Of a stretch of 32,507 nt of DNA, positions 1-6,210 are shown one piece after another (the stretch's first letter is position 1; each line of letters starts with the position of its first letter). The notes under the pieces were generated by a model that did not search any database, was not told the DNA's origin, and was given only the letters and a program-made list of their open reading frames with translations. The stretch covers positions 1 to 32,507 of the forward strand of contig JBMUAQ010000008.1 of assembly GCA_049454855.1 (NCBI GenBank), given 5' to 3'. This stretch comes from UBA2093 sp049454855. GTDB lineage: Bacteria; Actinomycetota; Acidimicrobiia; Acidimicrobiales; Ilumatobacteraceae. The position numbers were made by a program, and so were the translations under genes.

Positions 1-2
1 GC

Positions 3-1109
3 TGCAGCCGCCGAGGCGGCCAGGGAGGCCACGCGGCGTGCGATGCGACGGATGCCGTCCGGGCCGTGCCACACGCCGTACATGCCGGCGATGTTCGCGA
101 GCAGAACCTGGGAGGTGCAGATGTTCGAGGTCGCCTTCTCGCGCCGGATGTGCTGCTCGCGGGTCTGGAGGGTGAGGCGCAACGACGGTCGCCCTGCGGT
201 GTCGGTGCTCACACCCACGAGCCGTCCCGGCAACGACCGCGCATGCGACTCCTGGCAGGCCATGAAGGCCGCGTGCGGGCCTCCGAAGCCGAGCGGCACG
301 CCGAACCGCTGGGACGACCCGACAGCGATGTCGAAGCCGAGCTCGCCGGGGCTGCGCAGCAGCGAGAGCGCGAGCAGGTCGGTGACCGCGATCGTTGTGA
401 CCCCGGCGTCGCGCGCGGCGGCGGTGAGCGTCCCGAGGCTGGCCGGGTCACGGACCAGCCCGTCACTGCCGGGGTGGCTCACCACAACCGCGAAGTGTCG
501 ACCGGCATCGAACAGCGCAGGGTCACCGGTCTCCACCTCGAGGCCGATCGGCTCGGCACGGGTGAGCAACACAGCGAGCGTCTGCGGATGCGTGTTGGTG
601 TCGACCAGCACGGCGTTGCGCTGCCCCTTGGACACACGGTGAGCCATGGTCACCGCCTCGGCGACAGCCGTGGCTTCGTCGAGCAGCGATGCGTTCGCGA
701 GAGGCAGACCGGTGAGCTCGGTCACCATCGTCTGGAAGTTCAGGAGGGCCTCCAGGCGTCCCTGGCTGATCTCGGGCTGGTACGGCGTGTAGGCGGTGTA
801 CCACGCGGGGTTCTCGAGGACGTTGCGCTTGACGACCGGCGGGATCACGGTGGGGTAGTAGCCCTGCCCGATGAACGATCGCCTCCGCGGCACGTTCTCG
901 AAGTTCGCCGCCAGCCTCGCGAGCACGTCGGATTCCGGAACGGCCGGAGCGAGGTCGAGAGGCTGCTCGAGGAGGATCGAGGCGGGCACTGTTGCCCTGA
1001 CGAGCTCGTCGACCGACGAGAAACCGATGACACGCAGCATCTCGGCGCGGTCGGCATCAGTGAGACCGAGGTGGCGCTCGGTGAAGAACTCGGTGGACGA
1101 GACAGACAT
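3..1109 (-). CDS. gcvP: Glycine dehydrogenase (decarboxylating), P-protein, N-terminal part
   Basis: P-protein of the glycine cleavage system: a PLP enzyme that decarboxylates glycine and passes the aminomethyl group to lipoylated H-protein. Read on the minus strand from ATG at 1109; 369 codons are present and the frame runs off the left edge. The N-terminus contains TEFFTERHLGLTDADRAEML, then a GQGYYPTVIPPV stretch, YTPYQPEISQGRLEALLNFQ and LANASLLDEATAVAEA, all hallmarks of the full-length (about 950-residue) P-protein rather than split GcvPA/GcvPB. Later come FGGPHAAFMA and TSNICTSQVLLA. The PLP lysine lies in the C-terminal half, outside the window. A tandem glycine riboswitch precedes it, so expression is probably induced by glycine. 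GcvT and GcvH are not in view. Confidence 0.93.
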   Translation of the reverse strand, partial: MSVSSTEFFTERHLGLTDADRAEMLRVIGFSSVDELVRATVPASILLEQPLDLAPAVPESDVLARLAANFENVPRRRSFIGQGYYPTVIPPVVKRNVLENPAWYTAYTPYQPEISQGRLEALLNFQTMVTELTGLPLANASLLDEATAVAEAVTMAHRVSKGQRNAVLVDTNTHPQTLAVLLTRAEPIGLEVETGDPALFDAGRHFAVVVSHPGSDGLVRDPASLGTLTAAARDAGVTTIAVTDLLALSLLRSPGELGFDIAVGSSQRFGVPLGFGGPHAAFMACQESHARSLPGRLVGVSTDTAGRPSLRLTLQTREQHIRREKATSNICTSQVLLANIAGMYGVWHGPDGIRRIARRVASLAASAAA

Positions 1110-1140
1110 GGGGACTCCTTCGTTCACCCCCGCTGTCTGC

Positions 1141-1290
1141 GTGCCTGAGAGTTTCGCCGCGTCGCGGCTTTCCCCGTCGGCGGGGGGTCGAGCCCCCTCT
1201 TTCCAGCGTCTATGTCGTTCCCCCGGTCCCTGGTGCCTGAGAGTTTCCGGGGCGGTTGCTCCTTCGGCGGCGGTTGCCCGCTCTCTCCCA
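1141..1290 (-). ncRNA. Tandem glycine riboswitch (two aptamers) upstream of gcvP
   Basis: On the minus strand there are two copies of the glycine aptamer core. Aptamer I (about 1290 to 1233) begins GGGAGAGAGCGGGCAAC, contains GCCGCCGAAGGAGCAAC and ends AAACTCTCAGGCAC. Aptamer II (about 1207 to 1141) has a longer P3 stem, a GCCGACGGGGAAA core and ends in the same CTCTCAGGCAC. The two 3' ends are identical over 11 bases. Aptamer II ends 31 nt before the gcvP ATG. This matches the known cooperative or dimeric glycine riboswitch that controls gcv genes. Whether control is transcriptional or translational cannot be read with certainty; I see no clear terminator with a U-tract in the short expression platform. 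Confidence 0.93.
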
Positions 1291-1303
1291 GGGGAACGGG
1301 GTG

Positions 1304-1309
1304 ACCTTA
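1304..1309 (-). promoter_or_regulatory. Probable -10 box of the gcvP riboswitch transcript
   Basis: Minus-strand TAAGGT lies 13 nt before the first base of aptamer I, so transcription would start just ahead of the riboswitch. The hexamer is exactly the spacer of a dyad: GGGGTG at 1298-1303 and CACCCC at 1310-1315. No convincing -35 box is visible. Confidence 0.5.
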
Positions 1310-1344
1310 CACCCCGGGGGGACAGGGTGCCGACCATCGCCGTC

Positions 1345-1350
1345 TACGGT
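1345..1350 (+). promoter_or_regulatory. Leaderless-type -10 box (TACGGT, 7 nt before ATG)
   Basis: TACGGT is followed by 7 nt and then the ATG at 1358. There is no Shine-Dalgarno sequence in the gap. This fits transcription starting at or next to the start codon and supports the chosen start over longer in-frame readings. Confidence 0.55.
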
Positions 1351-1357
1351 GTCACCC

Positions 1358-2122
1358 ATGACACAGATGACGTCACTCGAACTGGTCCACCACACGAAGA
1401 CAACCGTCGGCGGACTCGGTGCCCGCTACATGCTGCACCCCGAGACCGCGGCCGTCGGAACTGCCGCGGGTTACGAGAACGGTTGGGCGTGGTACTTCAC
1501 CGGCCGGGGCGGCGTGCTCGGCGACGTGGACGCCGCAGTTGTTGCATCGGCATTCGGCTTCTTCGGCGAGCCGATGGTGCGCATGATGTGGGAGGCGGGC
1601 AGGAAGGTTGAGGGTGCCCGTGCCGCGGGGTCGAGGTATGCCGCCGCATGTGCAGAGTACGGCCGGAAGCGTCTGGAGGGGGCTGCGGGTCTCGAACGGT
1701 TCAACGAGCTCGCCGAGCGTGTGATCTCGTCGGTGGACGGGTCCGGTCTGTCGCTCTTTGTTGCGCTGCGGGCGGAACCTGCCCCCGCAGATGCGCCGGG
1801 CCGTGCGTACTGGAACCTCTGTCTGCTGCGCGAGTGGCGGGGGAGCGAGCACGTGGTCGCCGTTCGTGCGAGTGGGCTCACCCCGGCCCAGGCCATTCTC
1901 ACGGGCTACGCCGACGCGGCCACGGGCATCAAGGAAGCCTCCCGTCGCGGGTTCGGTGACGGTCACCCCGATGCGTCGGGACTGGCGGGTGCCCGTCAGG
2001 CGGCAGAGGACCTCACCGACAGACTCCAGGCCACTGGCTACGAGGTGCTCACGGGCGCGGAGCGTGCAGAGCTGGCGTCACTCGTGGACGCGGTGCGCGA
2101 CGCACTCGACGCCGACGCCTGA
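1358..2122 (+). CDS. SCO6745-like conserved actinobacterial protein
   Basis: A 254-residue soluble protein of unknown function. It resembles the actinobacterial SCO6745 family: an early helical region with ENGWAWYFTGRGGVLGDV, then VDAAVVASAFGFFGEPMVRM, which matches the family pattern of an alpha-helical segment ending in an FxFF-like turn. The C-terminal half (WNLCLLREWRGSEHVVAV, ASGLTPAQAILTG) looks like the helical bundle of that family, sometimes described as winged-helix-like. The start at ATG 1358 is chosen because of the TACGGT box 7 nt upstream; ATG 1367 is an alternative. It is transcribed away from the gcvP riboswitch and ends only 2 bases from the convergent decarboxylase gene. Family assignment is by pattern memory. 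Confidence 0.6.
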   Translation: MTQMTSLELVHHTKTTVGGLGARYMLHPETAAVGTAAGYENGWAWYFTGRGGVLGDVDAAVVASAFGFFGEPMVRMMWEAGRKVEGARAAGSRYAAACAEYGRKRLEGAAGLERFNELAERVISSVDGSGLSLFVALRAEPAPADAPGRAYWNLCLLREWRGSEHVVAVRASGLTPAQAILTGYADAATGIKEASRRGFGDGHPDASGLAGARQAAEDLTDRLQATGYEVLTGAERAELASLVDAVRDALDADA

Positions 2123-2124
2123 GG

Positions 2125-3381
2125 TCATTCCACGCTGGCATACGAGCCGTCCCGACCGGTGCCGCCGAGCGACTCCGTTGCCGCGGAGTCGAGGTCCGCG
2201 AGGAACTGCTCGAGGACGTCCTCGTGAACCGCGTTCACCGTGAGGTGGATGCTCTTCGGCGGGGCCTGACGGTCCACGTACCAGCCGCGCGCCGAGAGAG
2301 CGTCAGCGAGGGCAAATACGTCATGACGTTTCTCGTCGCGGGCACCGATGCAGAGGAGCGTGGAGTCGGGGAGTGCACGCATGCACAGCAGGGGATGTCC
2401 GTCCACATGGGACGCGATGCGCAGCGCCGTACTCCGTGCTGCGTCGGTGAGTCGTTGGTAACCGTCGTCACCAAGGTGCTGCATCACCGCCCACGAGGAT
2501 GCGATGGGGCCGCCTGACTTCGTCCCGAGGATTCCCGACGACCCGTACGTGCCGCCGAGCCAGTTGTCGGTGACGAAGGTCTGGTCGGCGCGCAGGAACT
2601 TGTTGCGGTGCAACAGCACACCGGAGCCCTTCGCCGCATACCCGTACTTGTGGAGGTCGATGGAGATCGAGGTGACGCCCTCCACCCGGAAGTCCCACGG
2701 CACGACCGCCGCGCCCGCACGTTCCATGTAGGGGAGAGTCACGCCACCCATGCATGCATCCACGTGCATGTTGATGCGCCTCTCCGCGGCGACAGCAGCA
2801 AGCGGCGGCACGTCGTCCACCACGCCCTGCGGGTACGACGGAGCACTGGCAACAAGCAGCACGGTGTTCTCATCAACGGCAGCGATCATTGCCTCGGTGT
2901 CCGCACGCCAGTCAGCGCCCACCGGCACGCGCCGGCTCTCCACGCCGAAGTAGTCGGCACCCTTCTCGAGGGCGGCGTGGGCCGACGAGGGGAGAACCAT
3001 GTTGGGACTCGACAGCTGACGGCCCTCGCGTTCGGCCCGTCTCAGCGCGGCGCGAACAACCAGCACCAGGCTCTCGGTGCCACCCGAGGTCATGAACCCG
3101 GCTGCGTCGGCATCACCGTGCACCCAGTGCAACGCAGCCGACACCACCTGGTTGTGCATCTCCCGCAGCGACGGGAACGCACCCATGTTCAGGGCGTTCT
3201 CGCCGGAGAACCGCCTGTAGGCCTCCTCGGACAGGGCCAGCACCTCGGGACCGGCGCTGTACGCCAGCGAGAAGGCCCGGCCGTCCCGCCACCGGACGTC
3301 GTTGGCACGCAGTTCCTCGAGCCCGCCCAGAACCTCCGGCGCCGTCCTGCCGGGTCCGAGGAAGTTCTCTGCATCGGCCAC
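2125..3381 (-). CDS. PLP-dependent decarboxylase/lyase, sphingosine-1-phosphate-lyase-like
   Basis: A 418-residue fold-type I PLP enzyme. Key motifs: NMGAFPSLREM (about 65-75), MTSGGTESLVLVVRAAL with the phosphate-binding TSGGTE (98-103), HVDACMGG (206-213) with the PLP-pairing Asp208, and SISIDLHKYGYAAKGSGVLL with the probable Schiff-base Lys245. HKYGYAxKG is typical of sphingosine-1-phosphate lyase (Dpl1/SGPL) and the related MfnA/glutamate decarboxylase group. The usual N-terminal membrane helix of eukaryotic SPL is absent, so it should be cytosolic. Substrate is unknown: phospho-sphingoid base, an aromatic amino acid or glutamate are all possible. GTG 3381 is chosen for the TACTCT box exactly 6 nt upstream. 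Its 3' end converges on the SCO6745-like gene with a 2-nt gap. Confidence 0.8.
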   Translation of the reverse strand: MADAENFLGPGRTAPEVLGGLEELRANDVRWRDGRAFSLAYSAGPEVLALSEEAYRRFSGENALNMGAFPSLREMHNQVVSAALHWVHGDADAAGFMTSGGTESLVLVVRAALRRAEREGRQLSSPNMVLPSSAHAALEKGADYFGVESRRVPVGADWRADTEAMIAAVDENTVLLVASAPSYPQGVVDDVPPLAAVAAERRINMHVDACMGGVTLPYMERAGAAVVPWDFRVEGVTSISIDLHKYGYAAKGSGVLLHRNKFLRADQTFVTDNWLGGTYGSSGILGTKSGGPIASSWAVMQHLGDDGYQRLTDAARSTALRIASHVDGHPLLCMRALPDSTLLCIGARDEKRHDVFALADALSARGWYVDRQAPPKSIHLTVNAVHEDVLEQFLADLDSAATESLGGTGRDGSYASVE

Positions 3382-3387
3382 GCGGGG

Positions 3388-3393
3388 AGAGTA
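3388..3393 (-). promoter_or_regulatory. Leaderless-type -10 box (TACTCT, 6 nt before GTG)
   Basis: Minus-strand TACTCT, then CCCCGC, then GTG of the PLP lyase gene. No ribosome binding site is present in the gap, which fits leaderless initiation. Confidence 0.55.
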
Positions 3394-3415
3394 GGCCGTG
3401 GCCTGCGACCACGGG

Positions 3416-3475
3416 AAACAATGCCCAATCGACGTCTTTCAAATATTACATAACGGAGATTATGAGCATTACAAA
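3416..3475. other. AT-rich patch with direct and inverted repeats between two minus-strand genes
   Basis: This stretch, covering the 87-bp gap upstream of the PLP lyase gene and the last codons of the zinc-finger gene, is strikingly A/T-rich against its GC-rich surroundings. It contains ATTACA at 3445-3450 and again at 3468-3473 (23 bp apart, about two helical turns), each followed by A/T and GG, and an inverted CATAA (3449-3453) / TTATG (3460-3464). It may be a regulatory region for the PLP lyase gene. Confidence 0.4.
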
Positions 3476-3849
3476 GGGCGGCCAAGGGACGCTGTGGTCA
3501 CCGGTTCTGCGGCCTCCAGCAACCAGTCCAGCAGTTCCCGCAACGATTGCTGGGTGTGTCGACCTGAGGCCATGTCTCTGCGCACATCCTGCACGGCGCA
3601 CTGCAGCACGTAGACGAGATCCTTGAGTTCATCGAGTTCGGTGCGTGCGACCACGAGCTCGTTCTCTGACAGTTCGAGTTCCGCGGCGCGTTGTCTCGAC
3701 ACCCAGTCCCACTGGCGGCATTTCTGGCTGCAGAACTTCTTGGGACGACCGGGTCCGTCGGACCGGGCAATCGGTTGCCTGCACCACGCACACCGCCGCA
3801 TCCCCGCCGTCACGTCCATGCTCCTCTGAAGTGGGCTGGGTTTCGTCAT
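3469..3849 (-). CDS. Small zinc-finger / coiled-coil protein
   Basis: A 126-residue protein of unknown function. Four cysteines are arranged C20-x2-C23-x16-C40-x3-C44 (RRCAWCRQ, then GRPKKFCSQKCRQ), a treble-clef-like zinc knuckle seen in many short actinobacterial proteins. The basic GRPKK before the second Cys pair suggests nucleic acid contact. Residues about 54-95 are heptad-like and rich in Glu, Leu and Val, suggesting a coiled coil and oligomerisation. Start ATG 3849 is supported by a TAGGTT box exactly 6 nt upstream. It is divergent from the threonine aldolase gene, with starts 33 bp apart. Its TAA stop lies in an AT-rich patch shared with the upstream region of the PLP lyase gene. A DNA-binding regulator is a guess. 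Confidence 0.7.
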   Translation of the reverse strand: MTKPSPLQRSMDVTAGMRRCAWCRQPIARSDGPGRPKKFCSQKCRQWDWVSRQRAAELELSENELVVARTELDELKDLVYVLQCAVQDVRRDMASGRHTQQSLRELLDWLLEAAEPVTTASLGRPL

Positions 3850-3855
3850 GACGAA

Positions 3856-3861
3856 AACCTA
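3856..3861 (-). promoter_or_regulatory. Leaderless-type -10 box (TAGGTT, 6 nt before ATG)
   Basis: Minus-strand TAGGTT, then TTCGTC, then the ATG of the zinc-finger gene. It lies only 8 bp from the plus-strand -10 box of the threonine aldolase gene. Confidence 0.55.
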
Positions 3862-3869
3862 GTGCTCGG

Positions 3870-3875
3870 TAGCAT
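3870..3875 (+). promoter_or_regulatory. Leaderless-type -10 box (TAGCAT, 7 nt before GTG)
   Basis: TAGCAT, then 7 nt, then GTG 3883 of the threonine aldolase gene. No Shine-Dalgarno is present. Together with the divergent box at 3856-3861 it forms a very tight bidirectional promoter. Confidence 0.55.
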
Positions 3876-3882
3876 CGCTCAC

Positions 3883-4935
3883 GTGCCACACACTCCGGCT
3901 CCGGCGCGATTGTTCGCGAGCGACAACTTCTCGGGCGTCCACCCCGCGTACCTCGAGGCGATTTCGCGAGCCAACGACGGGCACGTGCCGGCCTACGGTG
4001 CCGATCCCCACAGCCGCGAGGCGACGGAGATGTTCCGCGATCTCTGTGGCGTCGATGTCGACGTGTTGATGACCTTCGGCGGGACCGGATCGAACGTCGT
4101 GGCGCTGTCGTGTCTTCTGGGCCGCGCGGAATCCGTGCTGTGCACGTCGTGGGCGCACATCAACGTCGACGAGACAGGTGCACCCGAACGTTTTCTCGGT
4201 GTGAAGCTGCAGGATGTCCCCTCGGTCGACGCGAAACTCCGGCCCGAAGACATCACCGCTGCGGCATCGGCCCTGGGGAACGTGCACCATGTGCAGCCGG
4301 GGGTCGTCTCCATCACGCAGGCCACCGAACTGGGCACCGTGTACACCGCCGGCGAGATTGCTGATCTCTGTGCCGAGGCGCACCGGCACGGCATGCGAGT
4401 GCACCTCGACGGCGCACGCATCGCGAACGCAGTCGCGTCCCTCGGGGGCGGACGTGAGACATTCCGGGCGATGACGTTCGGGGCCGGGGTGGACGCAGTG
4501 AGTTTCGGCGGGACGAAGAACGGGATGCTCGGTGCCGAGGCGGTGTTGCTGCGTCCCGGGCTCGCGGACGGCCGGGCCGGTCACCTGCGCAAGCAGGCAG
4601 CCCAGCAGCCCTCGAAGATGCGCTACCCCGCTTCACAGTTCGTCGCTGCGCTGTCCGGAGATCTGTGGCTCGAGACCGCCACCCACGCGAACGAGATGGC
4701 TGGCCTCCTGCACGGGCGCCTTGCCGATCTAGGGAGCCTCGGTATCTCGCCCCCTGCCGTCAACAGCCTGTACCCCGTCCTCTCCCCTGCGGCTCGCGCC
4801 GAACTGCAGGCCTGGAGCTTCTTCTGGGACTGGGACCTCTCGCGTGGCCAGGTGCGCTGGATGACCTCGTGGGACACGCAACCGGAGGATGTGCATTTGT
4901 TCGCTGACGGTGTCCGCGAGGCCGTCGGCAGTTGA
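3883..4935 (+). CDS. Low-specificity L-threonine aldolase family PLP enzyme
   Basis: A 350-residue fold-type I PLP enzyme that likely cleaves L-threonine or L-allo-threonine to glycine and acetaldehyde (or acts on related beta-hydroxy amino acids). Markers: ASDNFSGVHPAYLEAI near the start, YGADPHSREATEMF (38-51), MTFGGTGSNVVAL with the phosphate loop (63-75), VHLDGARIANA with Asp176 and Arg179 (173-183), and AVSFGGTKNGMLGAEAV with probable Schiff-base Lys212. The length matches the family. GTG 3883 is preferred because of TAGCAT 7 nt upstream; GTG 3862 is an in-frame alternative, but it lies upstream of that box. Its product glycine would be the substrate of the nearby gcvP and the ligand of its riboswitch. 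It stops 2 bases before a perfect 20-bp palindrome. Confidence 0.87.
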   Translation: MPHTPAPARLFASDNFSGVHPAYLEAISRANDGHVPAYGADPHSREATEMFRDLCGVDVDVLMTFGGTGSNVVALSCLLGRAESVLCTSWAHINVDETGAPERFLGVKLQDVPSVDAKLRPEDITAAASALGNVHHVQPGVVSITQATELGTVYTAGEIADLCAEAHRHGMRVHLDGARIANAVASLGGGRETFRAMTFGAGVDAVSFGGTKNGMLGAEAVLLRPGLADGRAGHLRKQAAQQPSKMRYPASQFVAALSGDLWLETATHANEMAGLLHGRLADLGSLGISPPAVNSLYPVLSPAARAELQAWSFFWDWDLSRGQVRWMTSWDTQPEDVHLFADGVREAVGS

Positions 4936-4937
4936 CC

Positions 4938-4957
4938 TTGACCGGTGCACCGGTCAA
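4938..4957. promoter_or_regulatory. Perfect 20-bp palindrome, probable operator upstream of whiB
   Basis: TTGACCGGTGCACCGGTCAA is a perfect inverted repeat with no spacer. It starts 2 bases after the threonine aldolase stop and ends 12 bp before the candidate whiB -35 box (TTGCCC, 4970-4975). Absence of a loop and of a T-tract argues against an intrinsic terminator. The symmetry and length fit a homodimeric repressor or activator site. Confidence 0.6.
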
Positions 4958-4969
4958 GTCACGCCAGAT

Positions 4970-4999
4970 TTGCCCACCGGGGCCTCCGCACGGGACAAT
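4970..4999 (+). promoter_or_regulatory. Candidate whiB promoter
   Basis: TTGCCC (4970-4975), an 18-nt spacer, then GACAAT (4994-4999). A transcript from about 5006 would have a leader of roughly 23 nt carrying GAGGGGG (5016-5022) 6 nt before the ATG at 5029. This is one of the few genes here with a classical Shine-Dalgarno leader. Confidence 0.4.
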
Positions 5000-5028
5000 G
5001 GAGGTCTGGTCGGACGAGGGGGTTTCTG

Positions 5029-5334
5029 ATGGCCGCAGGCGAGCTCTTTGCCTTCCGGGAGTGGGACAACTACTCCTGGACTTCAGGCGCCCGTTGTCAC
5101 GGGATGTCGGAGATCTTCTTCCCGCCGGCCGCAGAGAGGCCGCAAGCCCGCGAGCGCCGGGAGGCGCAGGCCCGCGAGGTGTGCGGTGCGTGCCCCGTAC
5201 TCCTCGACTGCAGGGACTTCGCGCGTCGGCACCGCGAGTACGGCTTCTGGGGTGGAGAATCCGAGGAGGAGCGACACGCGGCCGGCTTCCGGCTCATCGC
5301 TCCCATCGGCGTGCGCGCCCGCAACATCTCCTGA
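5029..5334 (+). CDS. WhiB-family iron-sulfur transcriptional regulator
   Basis: A 101-residue Wbl protein. The four cluster cysteines are Cys23, Cys52, Cys55 and Cys61 in the order C-x28-C-x2-C-x5-C (ARCHG, then VCGACPVLLDC). They are followed by the family turn YGFWGGESEEER (71-82), the G[VI]WGG signature with Phe in the second position, which in other Wbl proteins contacts the primary sigma factor. A short C-terminal tail with HAAGFRL and VRARN may bind DNA. ATG 5029 is chosen because of GAGGGGG 6 nt upstream and because residues before it are not family-like. The palindrome at 4938-4957 is a likely control site. Which Wbl subclass it belongs to cannot be told by eye. Convergent with prmA. 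Confidence 0.93.
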   Translation: MAAGELFAFREWDNYSWTSGARCHGMSEIFFPPAAERPQARERREAQAREVCGACPVLLDCRDFARRHREYGFWGGESEEERHAAGFRLIAPIGVRARNIS

Positions 5335-5344
5335 GCCTGGTGTG

Positions 5345-5358
5345 CGGGCACGAGCCCG
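5345..5358. terminator. Possible hairpin between convergent whiB and prmA
   Basis: CGGGC, a 4-nt loop ACGA, then GCCCG, in the 45-bp gap between the stop codons of whiB and prmA. There is no T-tract on either strand, so it is at best a weak or factor-dependent terminator. A second short CCCGT/ACGGG pairing overlaps it. Confidence 0.25.
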
Positions 5359-5379
5359 TGGACGGGCGCGTCGCAGGTT

Positions 5380-6210
5380 TCACGGACGACAGAGCGTGAG
5401 CGAGGCCCATCCCCCATCGAGACGCTGGTCAGTGATGTCACAACCCGTGTACGCAGCTGCGACACGCTCCGTCTGGTCCTCGCGGAGCCCGCTCAGCACC
5501 ACAGTGCCGCCCGGCTTCGTGACAGCAACGAGCGCGTCGGCGATTTCACACAGAACGGGCGCCAGGATGTTCGCAACCACCACGTCGTAGCCGGCCCGCT
5601 CCCCCGGGTCGAGTCCCTCGCGCCACTTCACACGGTCACTGACGCCGTTGAGGGCGGCATTGTGTTCCACCGCATCGCGCGCCTGTGGTGCGATGTCATG
5701 GCATTCACACGCGCAACCGGTCAGTGCCGAGAGTGCGACGGCGAGAACCCCGGAGCCGCACCCCATGTCGAGAACCGTGTGCCCGTCGCGGACGACATCG
5801 AGAGCCGCGGAGAGGGCGAGCACGGTGGTCGGATGGTTTCCCATGCCGAACACGTCGAATGGTTCGACGCGGATGGTCCTGCCCTCTGGTGCCTCGACCC
5901 ACTCGGGAACCAACCACACATCACCAGCAACGTGTGTCGCGCGTGCGTGCGCGCGCCAGGTGTCGGCAACCGACACGGGCACGGTGACCCACTTCGCGAC
6001 TCCCCCGTGACGACGGGCGAGTTCCACCACCGTTTCGTCGTGGAGTGGCGAGACATTCGCCCGGAGAACAACCGAACCACCGGACATCGGGGTCTCCTCG
6101 ACGGCCGCAACCCCCAAGCCCCACAGTGCATCCGACACGATCTCGGCGGACCCCGCCGGGACCTCCAGTTCGAGGATCGTCCAGGCCGCCGGGACGGCCG
6201 GGTCAGTCAA
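5380..6210 (-). CDS. prmA: Ribosomal protein L11 methyltransferase
   Basis: A class I SAM-dependent methyltransferase of about 276 residues that trimethylates ribosomal protein L11 in the PrmA family. The N-terminal substrate-recognition part has WTILELEVPAGSAEIVSDAL; the MTase core shows VRVEPFDVFGMGNHPTT-type family sequence, then VLDMGCGSGVLAVAL (SAM motif I) and YDVVVANILAPVLCEIADAL, where NILAPVL is close to the PrmA NILAxxL/P signature. TTG 6210 is chosen: it overlaps the last 8 bases of the upstream carbonic anhydrase gene and has GGGAG about 10 nt before it. A GTG/ATG start further upstream (to 6264) would add non-family residues inside the neighbouring gene. Translationally coupled to the upstream gene. 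Confidence 0.87.
   Translation of the reverse strand: MTDPAVPAAWTILELEVPAGSAEIVSDALWGLGVAAVEETPMSGGSVVLRANVSPLHDETVVELARRHGGVAKWVTVPVSVADTWRAHARATHVAGDVWLVPEWVEAPEGRTIRVEPFDVFGMGNHPTTVLALSAALDVVRDGHTVLDMGCGSGVLAVALSALTGCACECHDIAPQARDAVEHNAALNGVSDRVKWREGLDPGERAGYDVVVANILAPVLCEIADALVAVTKPGGTVVLSGLREDQTERVAAAYTGCDITDQRLDGGWASLTLCRP

Noticed and set aside
66..1148. Plus-strand open frame of 360 codons opposite gcvP
   Set aside because: The minus strand encodes a clear glycine dehydrogenase N-terminus behind a riboswitch; the plus-strand reading is compositional noise.
4938..4957. Palindrome after the threonine aldolase gene as an intrinsic terminator
   Set aside because: It has no loop sequence and no T-tract on either side, and it lies close to the next promoter. 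An operator explains it better.
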